This document shows positions 48,664 through 58,876 of a DNA stretch of 64,000 nt, piece by piece; positions within the stretch are counted from its first letter, which is position 1, and each line of letters starts with the position of its first letter. Position numbers and translations under genes: made by a program. A model generated the notes under the pieces. It was not told where the DNA came from, searched no databases, and saw only the letters and a program-made list of their open reading frames with translations. Origin of the DNA: Malassezia japonica (lineage: Eukaryota > Basidiomycota > Malasseziomycetes > Malasseziales > Malasseziaceae); NCBI RefSeq assembly GCF_029542785.1, contig NC_083374.1:620001-684000 (forward strand). Reading direction: 5' to 3'.

Positions 48664-50390
48664 CTAGTACGTGCCAAACTGCATCAGCGGAGGGTACGTA
48701 CATGCTTTTGCTGCGACGCGGGGGGTAGACGTTAGCGGCGCAAGGTCCTCAAAAGTGAGCTGTCGCGTCTGGGTCGACTGTGCAAGGAGCCGCATGTAGA
48801 GGAAAAAGTCCTGAGTTTCGGCTTGGAGAGAGAGGTGCTCGGCTGGATCCGATTCGTCCAGAGATACTGCATGAGGCGTAGCACGTACAATTGAATCCAT
48901 TTTGCACTGATGTATCCGTTTCAAGGCCGGGGGCAAGCGAGCGCTGGGGGCTCAGAAGAGGTGTAGACGGCCTGCGGGGACTCCGCCACGAGCCACTCTC
49001 ACGCGGCATTCGCACATCATTCAAGGAATCTCGAGAAAGGTCGGGCGAGGGCAGGGATCCGGCAGCAGCTTGCACAACGCTTGCATACGCACTGGAAAAA
49101 CTTTCGATGCGAGAATCGGATCGAGGAACTGGCGTCGACATTTCAATGCGGGTCTCGCCGAGATGACTCCAAGGAAAGAGCGCTTGCGCATCGTCGTATA
49201 CTGCACTCGAGTCTTGTGCACGCCCAACCTCGGGCGAGGGGGGAATATCGCTCAGTTCGGGAACAGGCGGCAGATCGAACGTTTCGACGCACATCGGCTC
49301 AGGCACTTGGCGCTCCGATGCCCATTGGTCTTTGCTCGTTTGTGTACACTGCGCAAAGTGACGCTCTAAAACCCCAAGCCGGCGCCCGATCGTGTTTTTC
49401 CATAAAGGGTGCAGGTGTATGCTCGACATTTGGCTCAAGACATCCACAGGGTCGCAGGAGACAGGAGAGATGGACGGGTACCACGCGGCGAGGCGTCGAG
49501 GGGGCTGCAGACCCATCTCGGACCACTCTTTGGCAGAATACTCAATTTTGGTGTCGAGTGGACACCGTTTCTGACGCTTTGCACACACACGGAGCGCGCA
49601 CAGCTCACGGTAACTTTTCTTGGCATCGTCAGGAAGGGGCAGCGGCTCGCGAATATGGGGACTGCGTGAGGTGGGCGGCGTACCGTGAATTTGCGGTCTC
49701 TTCTTTCGAAAAAGAGAACGTATCGTCAAATCCGAGGTCGTGTGGTCCTTCGAGGAGTAGGTCCAGGCCTTGGTGCATGACCGGAGAAGGAAAGTCGATG
49801 GAAGCCAGCGACGAATCGGCAACGCGCGTGTCCACTTCAGGCAGTGGTGTCAAGGGCGGCATTACGGGATCCATCGTAGGAGGCGCCTTGCACGCCCATC
49901 GAGGATTGATACATGGCTCCCAGGCAACACCGATGGGATCGTACGCGAGGGCCGTTGCGTCGCCTTGAGGCCACGTGAACGGGCTCTCTCCTCGCGTCTC
50001 GAGCATCTGCTCAAGCTGCGCAGCTGTTGTTCGCACCTCGTCCTGAACGTGTCCTACCCTCTTGTTCCATTCGCGCATAGCGCGTCGGGCGTCTTTGATC
50101 CACGCTTCCAGCTAGGTTAGCGTGAGGACGTACCTGAATTTGAAATAGGCGTGTAGCCCCAAGCATCATAAAACTGCTTTGTACGAGCATCCGAGGGGTC
50201 GTGGAAATTTGTGCAACGATGCTAGGTGAGGAAGACGACGTACCACACCTGTACGAGGTCCACACGCAATACATCCGATCGTTTCAAGCGGACGTGCGCC
50301 GAGTCTGGGCCGAGTGTCGCGGCGACCCTGCGTAAGAAGCGATACCTACCAAACACAGTGGGCACTACGGCTTGCCGACATGCCGTTCAT
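48664..50390 (-). CDS. REC8: Rec8-type meiotic cohesin kleisin
   Basis: Six exons, 50390-50350, 50327-50244, 50221-50134, 50111-49684, 49661-48889 and 48866-48664; all five introns are exactly 22 nt. The 538-aa product has the kleisin N-terminal domain: VWVAATLGPDS, LKRSDVLRVDLVQVC and MMLGATRLFQIQ. WVAATLG is closer to Rec8 than to Scc1/Rad21. The middle is poorly conserved, with Ser/Pro stretches. The C-terminal winged helix is LSLQAETQDFFLYMRLLAQ to TYPPLMQFGTY. Rec8 closes the cohesin ring in meiosis and is cleaved by separase. The first exon (14 codons) is weakly conserved, so an earlier start is possible. It is divergent from the aminopeptidase gene across 105 bp. Confidence 0.82.
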
Positions 50391-50495
50391 TTCCCCTACA
50401 TCGCGCTATATACCCTCCTGCGGCTCGGGCCGACGGCGGACCGAGCCGCACGGTCGTGCCCAAGATGCTTACGTGATCACTTTGCGCTTTGACGG

Positions 50496-52634
50496 ATGCT
50501 ACGATCTCTGGCGCGTGCCTTGTCGTCGATCAACTGTGTGCGCACGAGAGCGAGCCTTCCGGTGGCCTCACGCCCTGATCTACTGATGAGTGAAAAAATG
50601 TGGACGCCGCCTGCGCCGGATGCTGTTCCGGCACCCGTGCAGGGCAAGATCCGCGATATCCATTCGCTGGCCAACTTTAACGAGCTGTGCCCCGAGCACA
50701 TGCACCTCGACTGGACGGTCGACTGGGACAAGAAGCGTATCCACGGAACGGTTACGCACACCCTGCGCGTCCTCCAGGAGGGTACGACGCATGCTACCTT
50801 TGACACGTCGTACCTCAAGATCGGTGACGTGCTCGTCGACGGCAAGCCGGCCGATAGCGTCGAACTGCAGCCGCGCCGCAATGCGCTGGGCGAGCCGCTG
50901 GTGATTGGCTTTGGTGCGCGTTCTGCGGATGCCAAGGTCACGGTGCAGATCGCCTACTCGACCACCGACGAGTGCACCGCGCTCGGCTGGCTGGCCAAGG
51001 AGCAGACGCACGCCAAAAAGCTTCCCTTCCTCTACTCGCAGTGCCAGGCGATCCACGGCCGTTCGCTGCTTCCCTGCATGGACACTCCGAGCCGCAAGGT
51101 GACGTACACGGCTTCGGTCACGTCGACCATCCCCGTGCTCATGTCGGCCCTGCAGAACGGCGAGCCGAAGGACGTCGAGGAGGGCGGCAAGGTGTACAAG
51201 TTCAAGCAGCCTGTCGCCATTCCCAGCTACCTGGTCGCGATCGTGGGTGGCGAACTGACCTTCCGCTCGCTTGGTCCCCGCACCGGTGTCTGGGCCGAGC
51301 CGCCGGATGCCGATGCCGTTCAGTGGGAGTTTGAGGCGGACGCCGAGCGCTTCCTGGAGCAAGCCGAGAAGCTTGTGTCGCCCTACTCGTGGACGCGCTA
51401 CGACAGTGTCGTGCTCCCCCCGTCGTTCCCGTACGGTGGCATGGAGAATGCAAACCTCACCACGCTCACGCCGAGCCTGGTGTGTGGCGACCGCAGCGCG
51501 ACCGATGTGCTTCTGCACGAGCTGTGCCACTCGTGGAGCGGAAACCTCACCTCGTGTGTGAACTGGGAGTCGTTCTGGCTTAACGAGGGCTGGACGGTCT
51601 ACCTCGAGCGCCTGCTCCTCCAAAAGGTACACGGCGAGGAGGAGGGACCTGCCCACCGTGGTTTCTCGTACATCATCGGTGCGCGTGGCCTAAAGGATGC
51701 GCTGGCCGGTTTCTCCGGCACGCCTCGCTTCCAGCGCCTGATGCCCGAGTACGAGGAGGGCGAGGACCCGGACGATGCTTTTAGCACCATCCCCTACGAC
51801 AAGGGCTCCAACTTCCTCCTGCACTTGGAGCGCGTCGTCGGTGGTCTGGACGTGTTCGTGCCGTACGTCAAGGCGTACTTCCACGCGTTTTACAACCGCG
51901 CAGTGAGCACGGAGCAGTGGAAGGAGCACCTCTTTGCGTACTACTCGGGCAACCCCGAGATTATTGCCAAGCTTGAGCAGGTTGACTGGAATGGCTGGCT
52001 CCACGGCGAGGGCCTCGACCTGCCGGTGCGCATGGAGTACGACGACACGCTTGCGCGTGACGCCTACAAGCTTGCCGACCGCTGGGTCAAGGCTGTGGAC
52101 CAATCCAAGTCGCGCGCTGAGGTGGCCGACAAGTTTGGACCGCAAGACATGGAGGGCTGGAATGCGAACCAAAAGGTCGTCTTCCTCGAGGCTCTGCACA
52201 GTGATAAGGCCTTGCCGAAGTTTGCGATCGAGTGGCTCGACGAGGCGTACGAGCTGGCGGGCGCGGCTAACAGCGAGGTGAACCTGCGCTTCTTTGAGCT
52301 CGCGCTTGCGGCGAAGAACAGCGGTTATGAGGAGCGCGCGGCCGAATGGGTGCGTTTCTTTTCTTTTCTTCTGACACAGGTCTCGACGCAGGGTCGTATG
52401 AAGTACTGCCGTGCGATCTACAAGGCGCTCTACAAGGCGAACCCCGAGCTGGCTCGCAAGACGTTCAAGGAACACAAGAGCTTCTGTATGTATTTCTACT
52501 AACCCAGACCATCCGATTGCGGCGGCGATGATTACCAAGGTGAGTACAGAGTGTGCGCGGCATTGCGGCACAGGGACTGCGGTCGCCTGGACAGATACCA
52601 ACACGCAGCGCGATCTCAGGACCTTGAGCTGTAG
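50496..52634 (+). CDS. LAP2: Leukotriene-A4-hydrolase-type M1 aminopeptidase/epoxide hydrolase
   Basis: Four exons, 50496-52349, 52380-52485, 52508-52539 and 52620-52634, with introns of 30, 22 and 80 nt; 668 aa. The Zn site HELCHSWSGN (near residue 341) with the downstream Glu in WLNEGWTVYLER, and the PYGGMENANLTTLTPSL block, define the LTA4H branch of family M1. The last exon is only five codons and ends KDLEL, matching the KDL... end of yeast and human enzymes. The N-terminus (MLRSLARALSSINCVRTRAS) looks like a mitochondrial leader; an internal ATG at 50586 (MSEKMWTPP) would give a cytosolic form. MOD5 follows 32 bp later on the same strand. Confidence 0.9.
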
Positions 52635-52666
52635 CGAATTAGTTCGAATTCTGACAAATCTAGGAC

Positions 52667-54196
52667 ATGGAGCGCACCGACGCTCCAACGAAAACGCCGA
52701 TTCTGGCTGTGGTCGGCAGCACAGGCGCAGGCAAGTCGCAGCTCGCTGTCGAGATGGCAGAATACGTGAAACGGTCTGGCGACGCAGAGATTGTCTCGGC
52801 AGACAGCATGCAGACCTACGAGGGTCTGGACGTGATTACCAACAAGGCAGCGCCGGAGGAGATGCGCGATATACCCCACCACCTCATGAGCTTCCTCGAG
52901 CCGGGGCACGAGTACGACATTACCCAGTTCATGTCTGATGCAACGCGTCTGGTACGTTTCAAAGCTAACGCAGTGCGAGGACATGCAGCGCAAAGAGACA
53001 GTGCCGGTGCTCGTGGGCGGCACGACGTACTATATCCAGCACCTCCTTTTTCCTGGTCGCCTCGTCTCTGCCAGCGAGAGCGAGATGCCGGAACAAAAGG
53101 AGAACAAAGAGCTCGAGGCAGAGGTCGCGCGCCTCCCTGATACTCAGCGTGCTTTGTGGGAGGCACTCGATGCGCCAAACGCCAATGCGACGCCGCCTGT
53201 CGAGTCGCCCGAGCTCTGGGCGCTACTCAACGCTCTGGACCCCGAGAGTGCAAGCCGCTGGCACTATCGAGACCACCGCAAGGTGTACCGTAGCCTGCGC
53301 ATCCTCAAGGACACGGGCACACGCCAGTCCGAGTGGGTGCATGCGCAGGACGCATCCAGCGGAGAGGAAGCGTCGCCGCCGTCGTTTGGCGAGCGCCGCC
53401 TTTTTTTCTGGGTCTGGAGCGAGCGGAGCGTGCTATGCGAGCGCCTAGATGCGCGTATCGGCAAGATGGTTGAGCGCGGTTTGCTGGACGAGATTCGCAC
53501 GCTGCGTGCGATTGCGAGCCAGGCACGCGATCCTGTGGACTACACGCGCGGCATCTACCAGGCTATCGGTACGTTGCGAGACTGACGCAGGATACAAAGA
53601 GTTTGATGCCTACCTTTCGCACTGCGACGCGGGAGGCGAGGGGGAGCGAGGCAAAGCACTGTTCCACGACGCAATTGCGCAGATGCAGGTGGCGACGCGG
53701 CGTTATGCCAAGCGCCAGACGTCGTGGATCCGTAACCAGCTCTTGCCGGAAATCCACCGCGCTCAGGAAAAAGGCGAGGAAGTGTACATCTACGTCCTGG
53801 ATGCGAGCGACCCCTCGCAATGGGACGACCGCGTGCACAAGCCTGCAGAGGCCATCACACAAGGTACGTTTTACTTCTTATACAGCCTTTCTTGCTCATG
53901 AGCCAATGCCTGACCCAGTGTCAGTGTGCCCAGCAGCGACCGAGCTGCTTGCTGGTGCGAAGCGGACGCAAGGCTCTTTGGAGCGCAACCAGATGTACAC
54001 GTGTGATGTGTGCACGAGCGACCCCGAGCGCCCGTTCCGGGTGCGTGAGAACGAGCGGGAGAAGCACCTGCAGTCCCGCACGCACCGCTACGCGCTCAAG
54101 CGCAGGACACGTCAAACGTGGATTGCCGAGCACAAGGAGCATGGCGAGCAGACACGCAAAGAACGTGAGGCACAGCGCAAAGAATCTACACAATAG
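52667..54196 (+). CDS. MOD5: tRNA dimethylallyltransferase (isopentenyl-A37)
   Basis: Four exons, 52667-52951, 52974-53568, 53591-53863 and 53886-54196, with three 22-nt introns; 487 aa. The P-loop is VVGSTGAGKSQLAVE, followed by IVSADSMQTYEGLDVITNK, the substrate-entry block VLVGGTTYYIQHLLF and HYRDHRKVYRSLRILKDTG. The C-terminus carries the matrin-type zinc finger CDVCTSDPERPFRVRENE...HLQSRTH found in eukaryotic Mod5/TRIT1. The enzyme adds dimethylallyl to A37 of tRNAs reading UNN codons, in cytosol and mitochondria. For the last intron the 22-nt version is preferred because AFLAHEPMPDP then matches the family; a second AG 33 nt on also keeps frame. Confidence 0.93.
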
Positions 54197-54213
54197 CTAC
54201 GAGCCTTTTCAAG

Positions 54214-54912
54214 CTAGATATTCGCCATAGACACACAACAGGCCAAGTCGCAGCCGAGGCTGCATGCATACCCTACAATACTTTGAATCGCATACGACTT
54301 TTGCTGCAGCAGTTCCAAGCACGTCCTGTGCTGCCACTGTTCTTCTTCCATCGCTTGCACCAGCTCCATGTCGAGACGAGATACGGATTGGACCACCTTG
54401 TTTAGCTCGCCCCACGCATCAAACAGGCAGGTGTGGCGGCGCGTGTAGATCTTGTTGTGCAGGACGCGCATCGAGTACTTGCACCCATGTACATCGGCCT
54501 GTAGGGTATCCACAAAGAAGGCTTCGTGCTTGATGCTGGTGGTGATATCTTGCTCTCGCAATTCAATGTAGTAGAGCGCCGTACGTAGCACTTCATTGAC
54601 GTAGTGCAAGCGGTGCGAGCATGGTTGATTGCATTCATCGGTATCTTCGTTTGTTTCCTCGGCATCTTTGGCATGTAGGACGTTTGGGGCGGTCAAAGAC
54701 ATGACCGAGACACGCGCATGACCAAGGACCCTGTCCATCTGCCTGATTTCATCCATGCGTTCGTCAAAAGCGTGCTGGAGTTGGATTTTTTTGGTGGCAT
54801 TCCTGTTGCGGAGGACTCGGCATCGAACGTGAATATCCTGACACCATTCCTTGATCTCCCCACAGCACGAGTCGTCCACAATACACACAATGGCAGGGTC
54901 CGACATTTCCAT
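54214..54912 (-). CDS. Hypothetical protein, helical, Cys-containing
   Basis: Single exon, 232 aa, starting MEMSDPAIVCIVDDSCCGE. The body is predicted helical with heptad-like spacing (IQLQHAFDERMDEIRQMDRVLG, ELNKVVQSVSRLDMELVQAMEEEQ). Eleven or more cysteines are scattered without an obvious Zn motif. No family recognised. Seventeen bases separate its stop from the convergent MOD5 stop. Codon use is less GC-rich than in neighbours, which suggests a fast-evolving gene but is no proof of transfer. Confidence 0.55.
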   Translation of the reverse strand: MEMSDPAIVCIVDDSCCGEIKEWCQDIHVRCRVLRNRNATKKIQLQHAFDERMDEIRQMDRVLGHARVSVMSLTAPNVLHAKDAEETNEDTDECNQPCSHRLHYVNEVLRTALYYIELREQDITTSIKHEAFFVDTLQADVHGCKYSMRVLHNKIYTRRHTCLFDAWGELNKVVQSVSRLDMELVQAMEEEQWQHRTCLELLQQKSYAIQSIVGYACSLGCDLACCVSMANI

Positions 54913-55198
54913 AGCAGGAGAAAGAAATGGGTGCCGCGCTCGCTCTGCCGCGTTTTTTAAAACAGCACGACGTAGGCCGTGCTTGCCGTGCTCGCTTTCG
55001 AGCGCATAGAACCTACAGAGAGCAGTGAGTCCCTTGCCGCACCCCCGCTTGCGGGGCAGTCTATGCGTACCTCGCCGGAAAAGGGGCGTGCACGGTCCTC
55101 ATCCAATGCAACACTTTCGTGCATAAGTAAGCACCTTGCAGGACCCTGCTTTTTTGTGTCGACACCACATCACCAACTTTGTCCTTTGTCCTACGTAC

Positions 55199-56516
55199 CT
55201 ATACAGCCTGTGTCGCGTCAATTTCAATCGTGGGCACAATGCTGGCCATAAACTTGAGGAAAATGACCAAGTACTGATCCACGCGTACACCCCCCGTATC
55301 CTGGGGCGGCGTGGCCTTGGCCGTGCCCCATACACGACGCAGCGCGCTTGTCCACGGCGCCTGGTCCTTGTCGTTGGTTGTGTCGAGGGGTGGGCTATCC
55401 GGGGGCGAGTCCTGTTCACGGTACTGCCCGCTGTCATTCATGCGCTGGATCATCTTGCGCATCATGCTCGCATGTTTGCACGGGTGGATACTGGCGACAT
55501 GCACCGACAGGTTGCGGGGCGAATGTGGTGCTTCGCTGCGTGATGCAAGTAGGCTATCCATCGCCCCTGCACCGGGGCTGCCGTGGGGAAACGGCTCGAT
55601 GGTTACCGTCTTGAAGGCATAGTCTGAAGCCACATCCTCAAAGATCTGGTTCGGCTGCAGCGGCAGCCCATTCTCGTCGTATCCGATGAGCCACATACGG
55701 GGCGTCTGATAGTACTTGTCGTACGTGATCATGCAATCGTAGGTCCGTACAGCAACGAGGGGTGAGGAGTGAGGCGAATGCAGTGGCCCGAGACTGTCGC
55801 CCAAGGAGGGATTGAACTGGGCAGGGTCCTCCTTCTCTTGGAGTCCTTGCGCAAAGCCGCTCAGGCCGTCGGCGTCTTCAAATTCGTCAAAATCGGGGAT
55901 GCTGCCGACGCCATTGGACACCGGCGCTTGAAAACTGCTTCTCCGCGAGCTTGCGCGGCTCTCGCTCAGCGAAAACTTGGCCAAGCGATTGGACAGCTCG
56001 CGGTGCGGCGGGTCGTCCAAAGTTGACTGCCGTGTCGACCGTGGCGAGCGGGCAGCGAATGGATCGTCTGGGTGAGATGCAGCACGTACTTCCGGTATGC
56101 GTCAGGATCCAGTCCTCGCTATCGTCTGCATCGCCTTCCAAGTGCAGCACCTGCTCGGTATCGTCCGAGGTTCCTCCAAATCTGCGCGCCTCGCGCTCCA
56201 AGCGCGATAGACTCGTGGTGCTGCTGGGCGACGATATCAGACGGCTGCGCCGTCTCTTTTCGCGCAGTTGACTCACACGTCGAAAACACGGCACACCTTT
56301 GCTTATGAGGAACTGTTTGTCTTTGGGAAGGTACTCGCGCGCCTTGGACGACTCGCCCGCCGACCACTGCCACGTAGGGAACTTGTACGACAAGAAGTCG
56401 CCCGCAGCGACGAATTCCTCCGGCGTGATACGCCCATGCTCCTTAAACTTGGATTCCCGTAGGACGGGCGCGAGATAGTCGCGCACCGCCCAGAACCGGG
56501 TCTGCACCGCATTCAT
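55199..56516 (-). CDS. ATG3: Autophagy E2-like enzyme Atg3
   Basis: Two exons, 56516-56090 and 56067-55199, with a 22-nt intron; 431 aa. The N-terminus [35 protein letters not shown] and the QWSAGE block are typical Atg3. The acidic flexible region contains [11 protein letters not shown], spliced to [11 protein letters not shown]. The catalytic Cys is in [14 protein letters not shown], and [19 protein letters not shown] closes the fold. Atg3 receives Atg8 from Atg7 and transfers it to phosphatidylethanolamine on autophagosomal membranes. It is longer than yeast Atg3 (310 aa) because of Ser/Arg-rich insertions. The stop codon is directly followed by GTACGT, a consensus donor, so a 3' UTR intron is possible. 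Confidence 0.95.
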
Positions 56517-56569
56517 GCTGGTGGTCCAAGCGGAATAACGCCATTGTGTACGAATGTGGAGTCCACGTG

Positions 56570-58774
56570 CTACAAACGCTCGGCTACCCAATTCTCCATG
56601 CCGCCAGCGACATAGATCTCCTGGATGGAGCGGCCAATGCCAGCAGGGCGCGTCGTGTACTTGGACACGGTGCCGTTCGCATGGCGCAGCTCCACCTCAC
56701 CGGTACGGCTGTCGAGGCGGAGCGAGGCGCCGTCGAGCAGCACGCTAATCTCGCCCTCCTTCTTGCTGCCTTGGCCACGTACGCCGTCGCGACCAAACTC
56801 GGTCGTGAGGTCCTCGACCAGTTCGGGGCACTGCAGGCAGATTAGGCCGTTATTGATGGCATTGCGCTTGAACACGTCGCTGAACGAGCCGGCAAGTACA
56901 ACAGGCACACCCGCGTACTTCAGCGCCGTAGCGGCTTGCTCACGCGACGAGCCCGTGCCAAAGTTGTAGCCCGACACGAGCACTACGCCAGGCTGCGAGT
57001 TGGGTTGCGTGGCCTCGTTCAAGAGGCGCTTGCGTTCCTGCGCGACGACGCCGGCAAATGCAGGGTCGTAGTTCTCCATCACCACCTCGGCTTGCTTCTC
57101 AGGCGTAATGTCGTCCTGGTAGGTATATTTGCCGGGGTAGAGCGCGTCGGTGTTGAGGTTGTCCTGCGGCGCAAAGATGAGCGTGCCCGAGAACGACTCG
57201 GGGAATGCGGGGTCCAGCGTCGTGGTCGGCGCAGCAGCCGCGGGCGCAGCGGGCGCCGCCGGCGTGTCGACCACGCTCAGCGTCGGCGTCGCGGGCTCGG
57301 TGGGGGGGCGCAGCGACTCGGGCGCGCAGATGCGACCCTCGGCGGCGCTCGCAGCGACGACCGAGGGCGATGCAAGGTAGGCGAGGGCGTTCGGGCTGCC
57401 CATGCGACCCTTGTAGTTGCGGTTCGTGGCAGAAATGCCCACCTCGCCATCTTCGAGCAGACCAACACCGAGGCCAATGCAAGGGCCGCAGCCGGCGGGC
57501 AGGGGACGCGCACCGGCCGCAAGGAGCGCACCCCAGTCGCCCGAGTTCTCCGCCTCTTGCTGCGCGATGGACGAGGCAGCGCCGAGATAGAACTCTACTC
57601 CCGGCGCCACTTTGCGACCCTTGAGGACGGCAGCCGCGGCGGCAATGTCGGACGCGCGCGAGTTGACGCACGACACGAGGTATGCCTTTTGGATAGGAAT
57701 GTTTTGCTTCTCGAGCTCGGCGAGCGGCGTCGAGACCTTGACACTGTTCGGGCCCGAGACATGGGGCGACAGCGTGCTGAGGTCCAGACGCAGGTGCTTG
57801 GTGTACACTGCGTCCGGGTCCGACGCAAAGCGCTCGCGCTCCAGCTCCGCGAGACGGTTCCAGTTCAGACGCGGGTGCGTGTCGGAGCGCTTCGGCGCAC
57901 TGCCAACGTGAAAGCTGAGCTTGTCCATCTTGCGCAGCAGCTGCTCGTACCACGACAAGGTCGTGTCGTCTACAGGGAACACGCCGGCCAGTGCACCCCA
58001 CTCGGTGGTCATGTTGGAGATCGCGAGACGCTCGTCAACAGACAGCGCCGAGACGCCCGAGCCGGTAAACTCGATCGCGCCGTTCAGCACTTCGTCCTTG
58101 TTAAAGTAGCCACACAGCGCCACGATCACGTCCTTGCCGGTAACGCCAGGGCGCAGCGCACCAGTGAGCTCGACCTTGATCATGGGCGGGATCTGCCACC
58201 AGGTCTTGCCTGTCGCCCAGATCGCAGCAGCGTCCGTGCGGACGATCGGCGTGCCGACAGCGCCCACACCGCCATACATGTTCGAGTGTGAGTCAGAGGC
58301 GACGACCAGAGACTGGGGGAACGCATATCCCTCTTCCACGAGCACCTGGTGGCCAATGCCACGGCCGGCGGGGTAAAAGTCGACACCCTTTTCGCGCGCA
58401 AAGGCCTCGATGCGGCTGTACTTTTCGAGGTTCTTGGTGCTCTTGTTCTGCACGTCGTGGTCCAGCGTGAACACGACCTGGTCTGTGTTGCGGATCTGCG
58501 TCGCGCCGATCGACTTGAACTTGCTAATGACCGGTCCGGTGTTGTCGTGCGTCATGACCGTCGCCGGCTCGATGGAGACATAATCGCCCGACTTGACCTT
58601 CACGGTGGGGTCCCAGTCAACAGCGTACTTTTGAACGACCTTTTCAATGTAGGATTGCGGTGTGCCCTTTGCAGCATTGGCAAAGCCGCGCACGGAGCGT
58701 GCCTGCATGCCCCGCACACTACGCAAGAACATTAGCATGGCAAAATCGTTCAAGGCGCTCCGGCGCGTGGGCAT
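56570..58774 (-). CDS. LYS4: Homoaconitase, mitochondrial (lysine biosynthesis)
   Basis: Single exon, 734 aa from the first ATG; an ATG at 58738 ([20 protein letters not shown]) opens a better mitochondrial leader. The aconitase-type Fe-S cluster Cys residues are in [11 protein letters not shown] and [13 protein letters not shown]; the swivel domain has [45 protein letters not shown] and the Ala/Pro linker are typical of fungal Lys4. The enzyme isomerises homocitrate/homoaconitate to homoisocitrate in the alpha-aminoadipate route, a fungal hallmark. It is divergent from ILV5, another amino-acid gene, over 102 bp that contain a TGACTCA site. Confidence 0.96.
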   Translation of the reverse strand: MPTRRSALNDFAMLMFLRSVRGMQARSVRGFANAAKGTPQSYIEKVVQKYAVDWDPTVKVKSGDYVSIEPATVMTHDNTGPVISKFKSIGATQIRNTDQVVFTLDHDVQNKSTKNLEKYSRIEAFAREKGVDFYPAGRGIGHQVLVEEGYAFPQSLVVASDSHSNMYGGVGAVGTPIVRTDAAAIWATGKTWWQIPPMIKVELTGALRPGVTGKDVIVALCGYFNKDEVLNGAIEFTGSGVSALSVDERLAISNMTTEWGALAGVFPVDDTTLSWYEQLLRKMDKLSFHVGSAPKRSDTHPRLNWNRLAELERERFASDPDAVYTKHLRLDLSTLSPHVSGPNSVKVSTPLAELEKQNIPIQKAYLVSCVNSRASDIAAAAAVLKGRKVAPGVEFYLGAASSIAQQEAENSGDWGALLAAGARPLPAGCGPCIGLGVGLLEDGEVGISATNRNYKGRMGSPNALAYLASPSVVAASAAEGRICAPESLRPPTEPATPTLSVVDTPAAPAAPAAAAPTTTLDPAFPESFSGTLIFAPQDNLNTDALYPGKYTYQDDITPEKQAEVVMENYDPAFAGVVAQERKRLLNEATQPNSQPGVVLVSGYNFGTGSSREQAATALKYAGVPVVLAGSFSDVFKRNAINNGLICLQCPELVEDLTTEFGRDGVRGQGSKKEGEISVLLDGASLRLDSRTGEVELRHANGTVSKYTTRPAGIGRSIQEIYVAGGMENWVAERL

Positions 58775-58798
58775 TGGGTTATTTGTCAGCGTCGGCCG

Positions 58799-58805
58799 TG
58801 ACTCA
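58799..58805. promoter_or_regulatory. TGACTCA (Gcn4/CPC1-type) site between LYS4 and ILV5
   Basis: A perfect palindromic TGACTCA sits 25 bp from the LYS4 start and 72 bp from the ILV5 start. It is flanked by direct copies of TCGGCCG at 58792-58798 and 58812-58818. Gcn4-type bZIP factors bind this site in amino-acid biosynthetic genes during amino-acid starvation; one site could serve both divergent genes. Confidence 0.6.
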
Positions 58806-58876
58806 TTATCTTCGGCCGAGAGAGAAACGCCGAAGTCCGGCTCCGCTGCGCTTTTCGGATCTTCTTATCCCCTACA

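Noticed and set aside
52540..52666. Constitutive LTA4H-MOD5 fusion gene
   Set aside because: The proximal acceptor yields KDLEL-stop, matching the known end of the family, and MOD5 has its own ATG; kept only as an alternative-splicing possibility.
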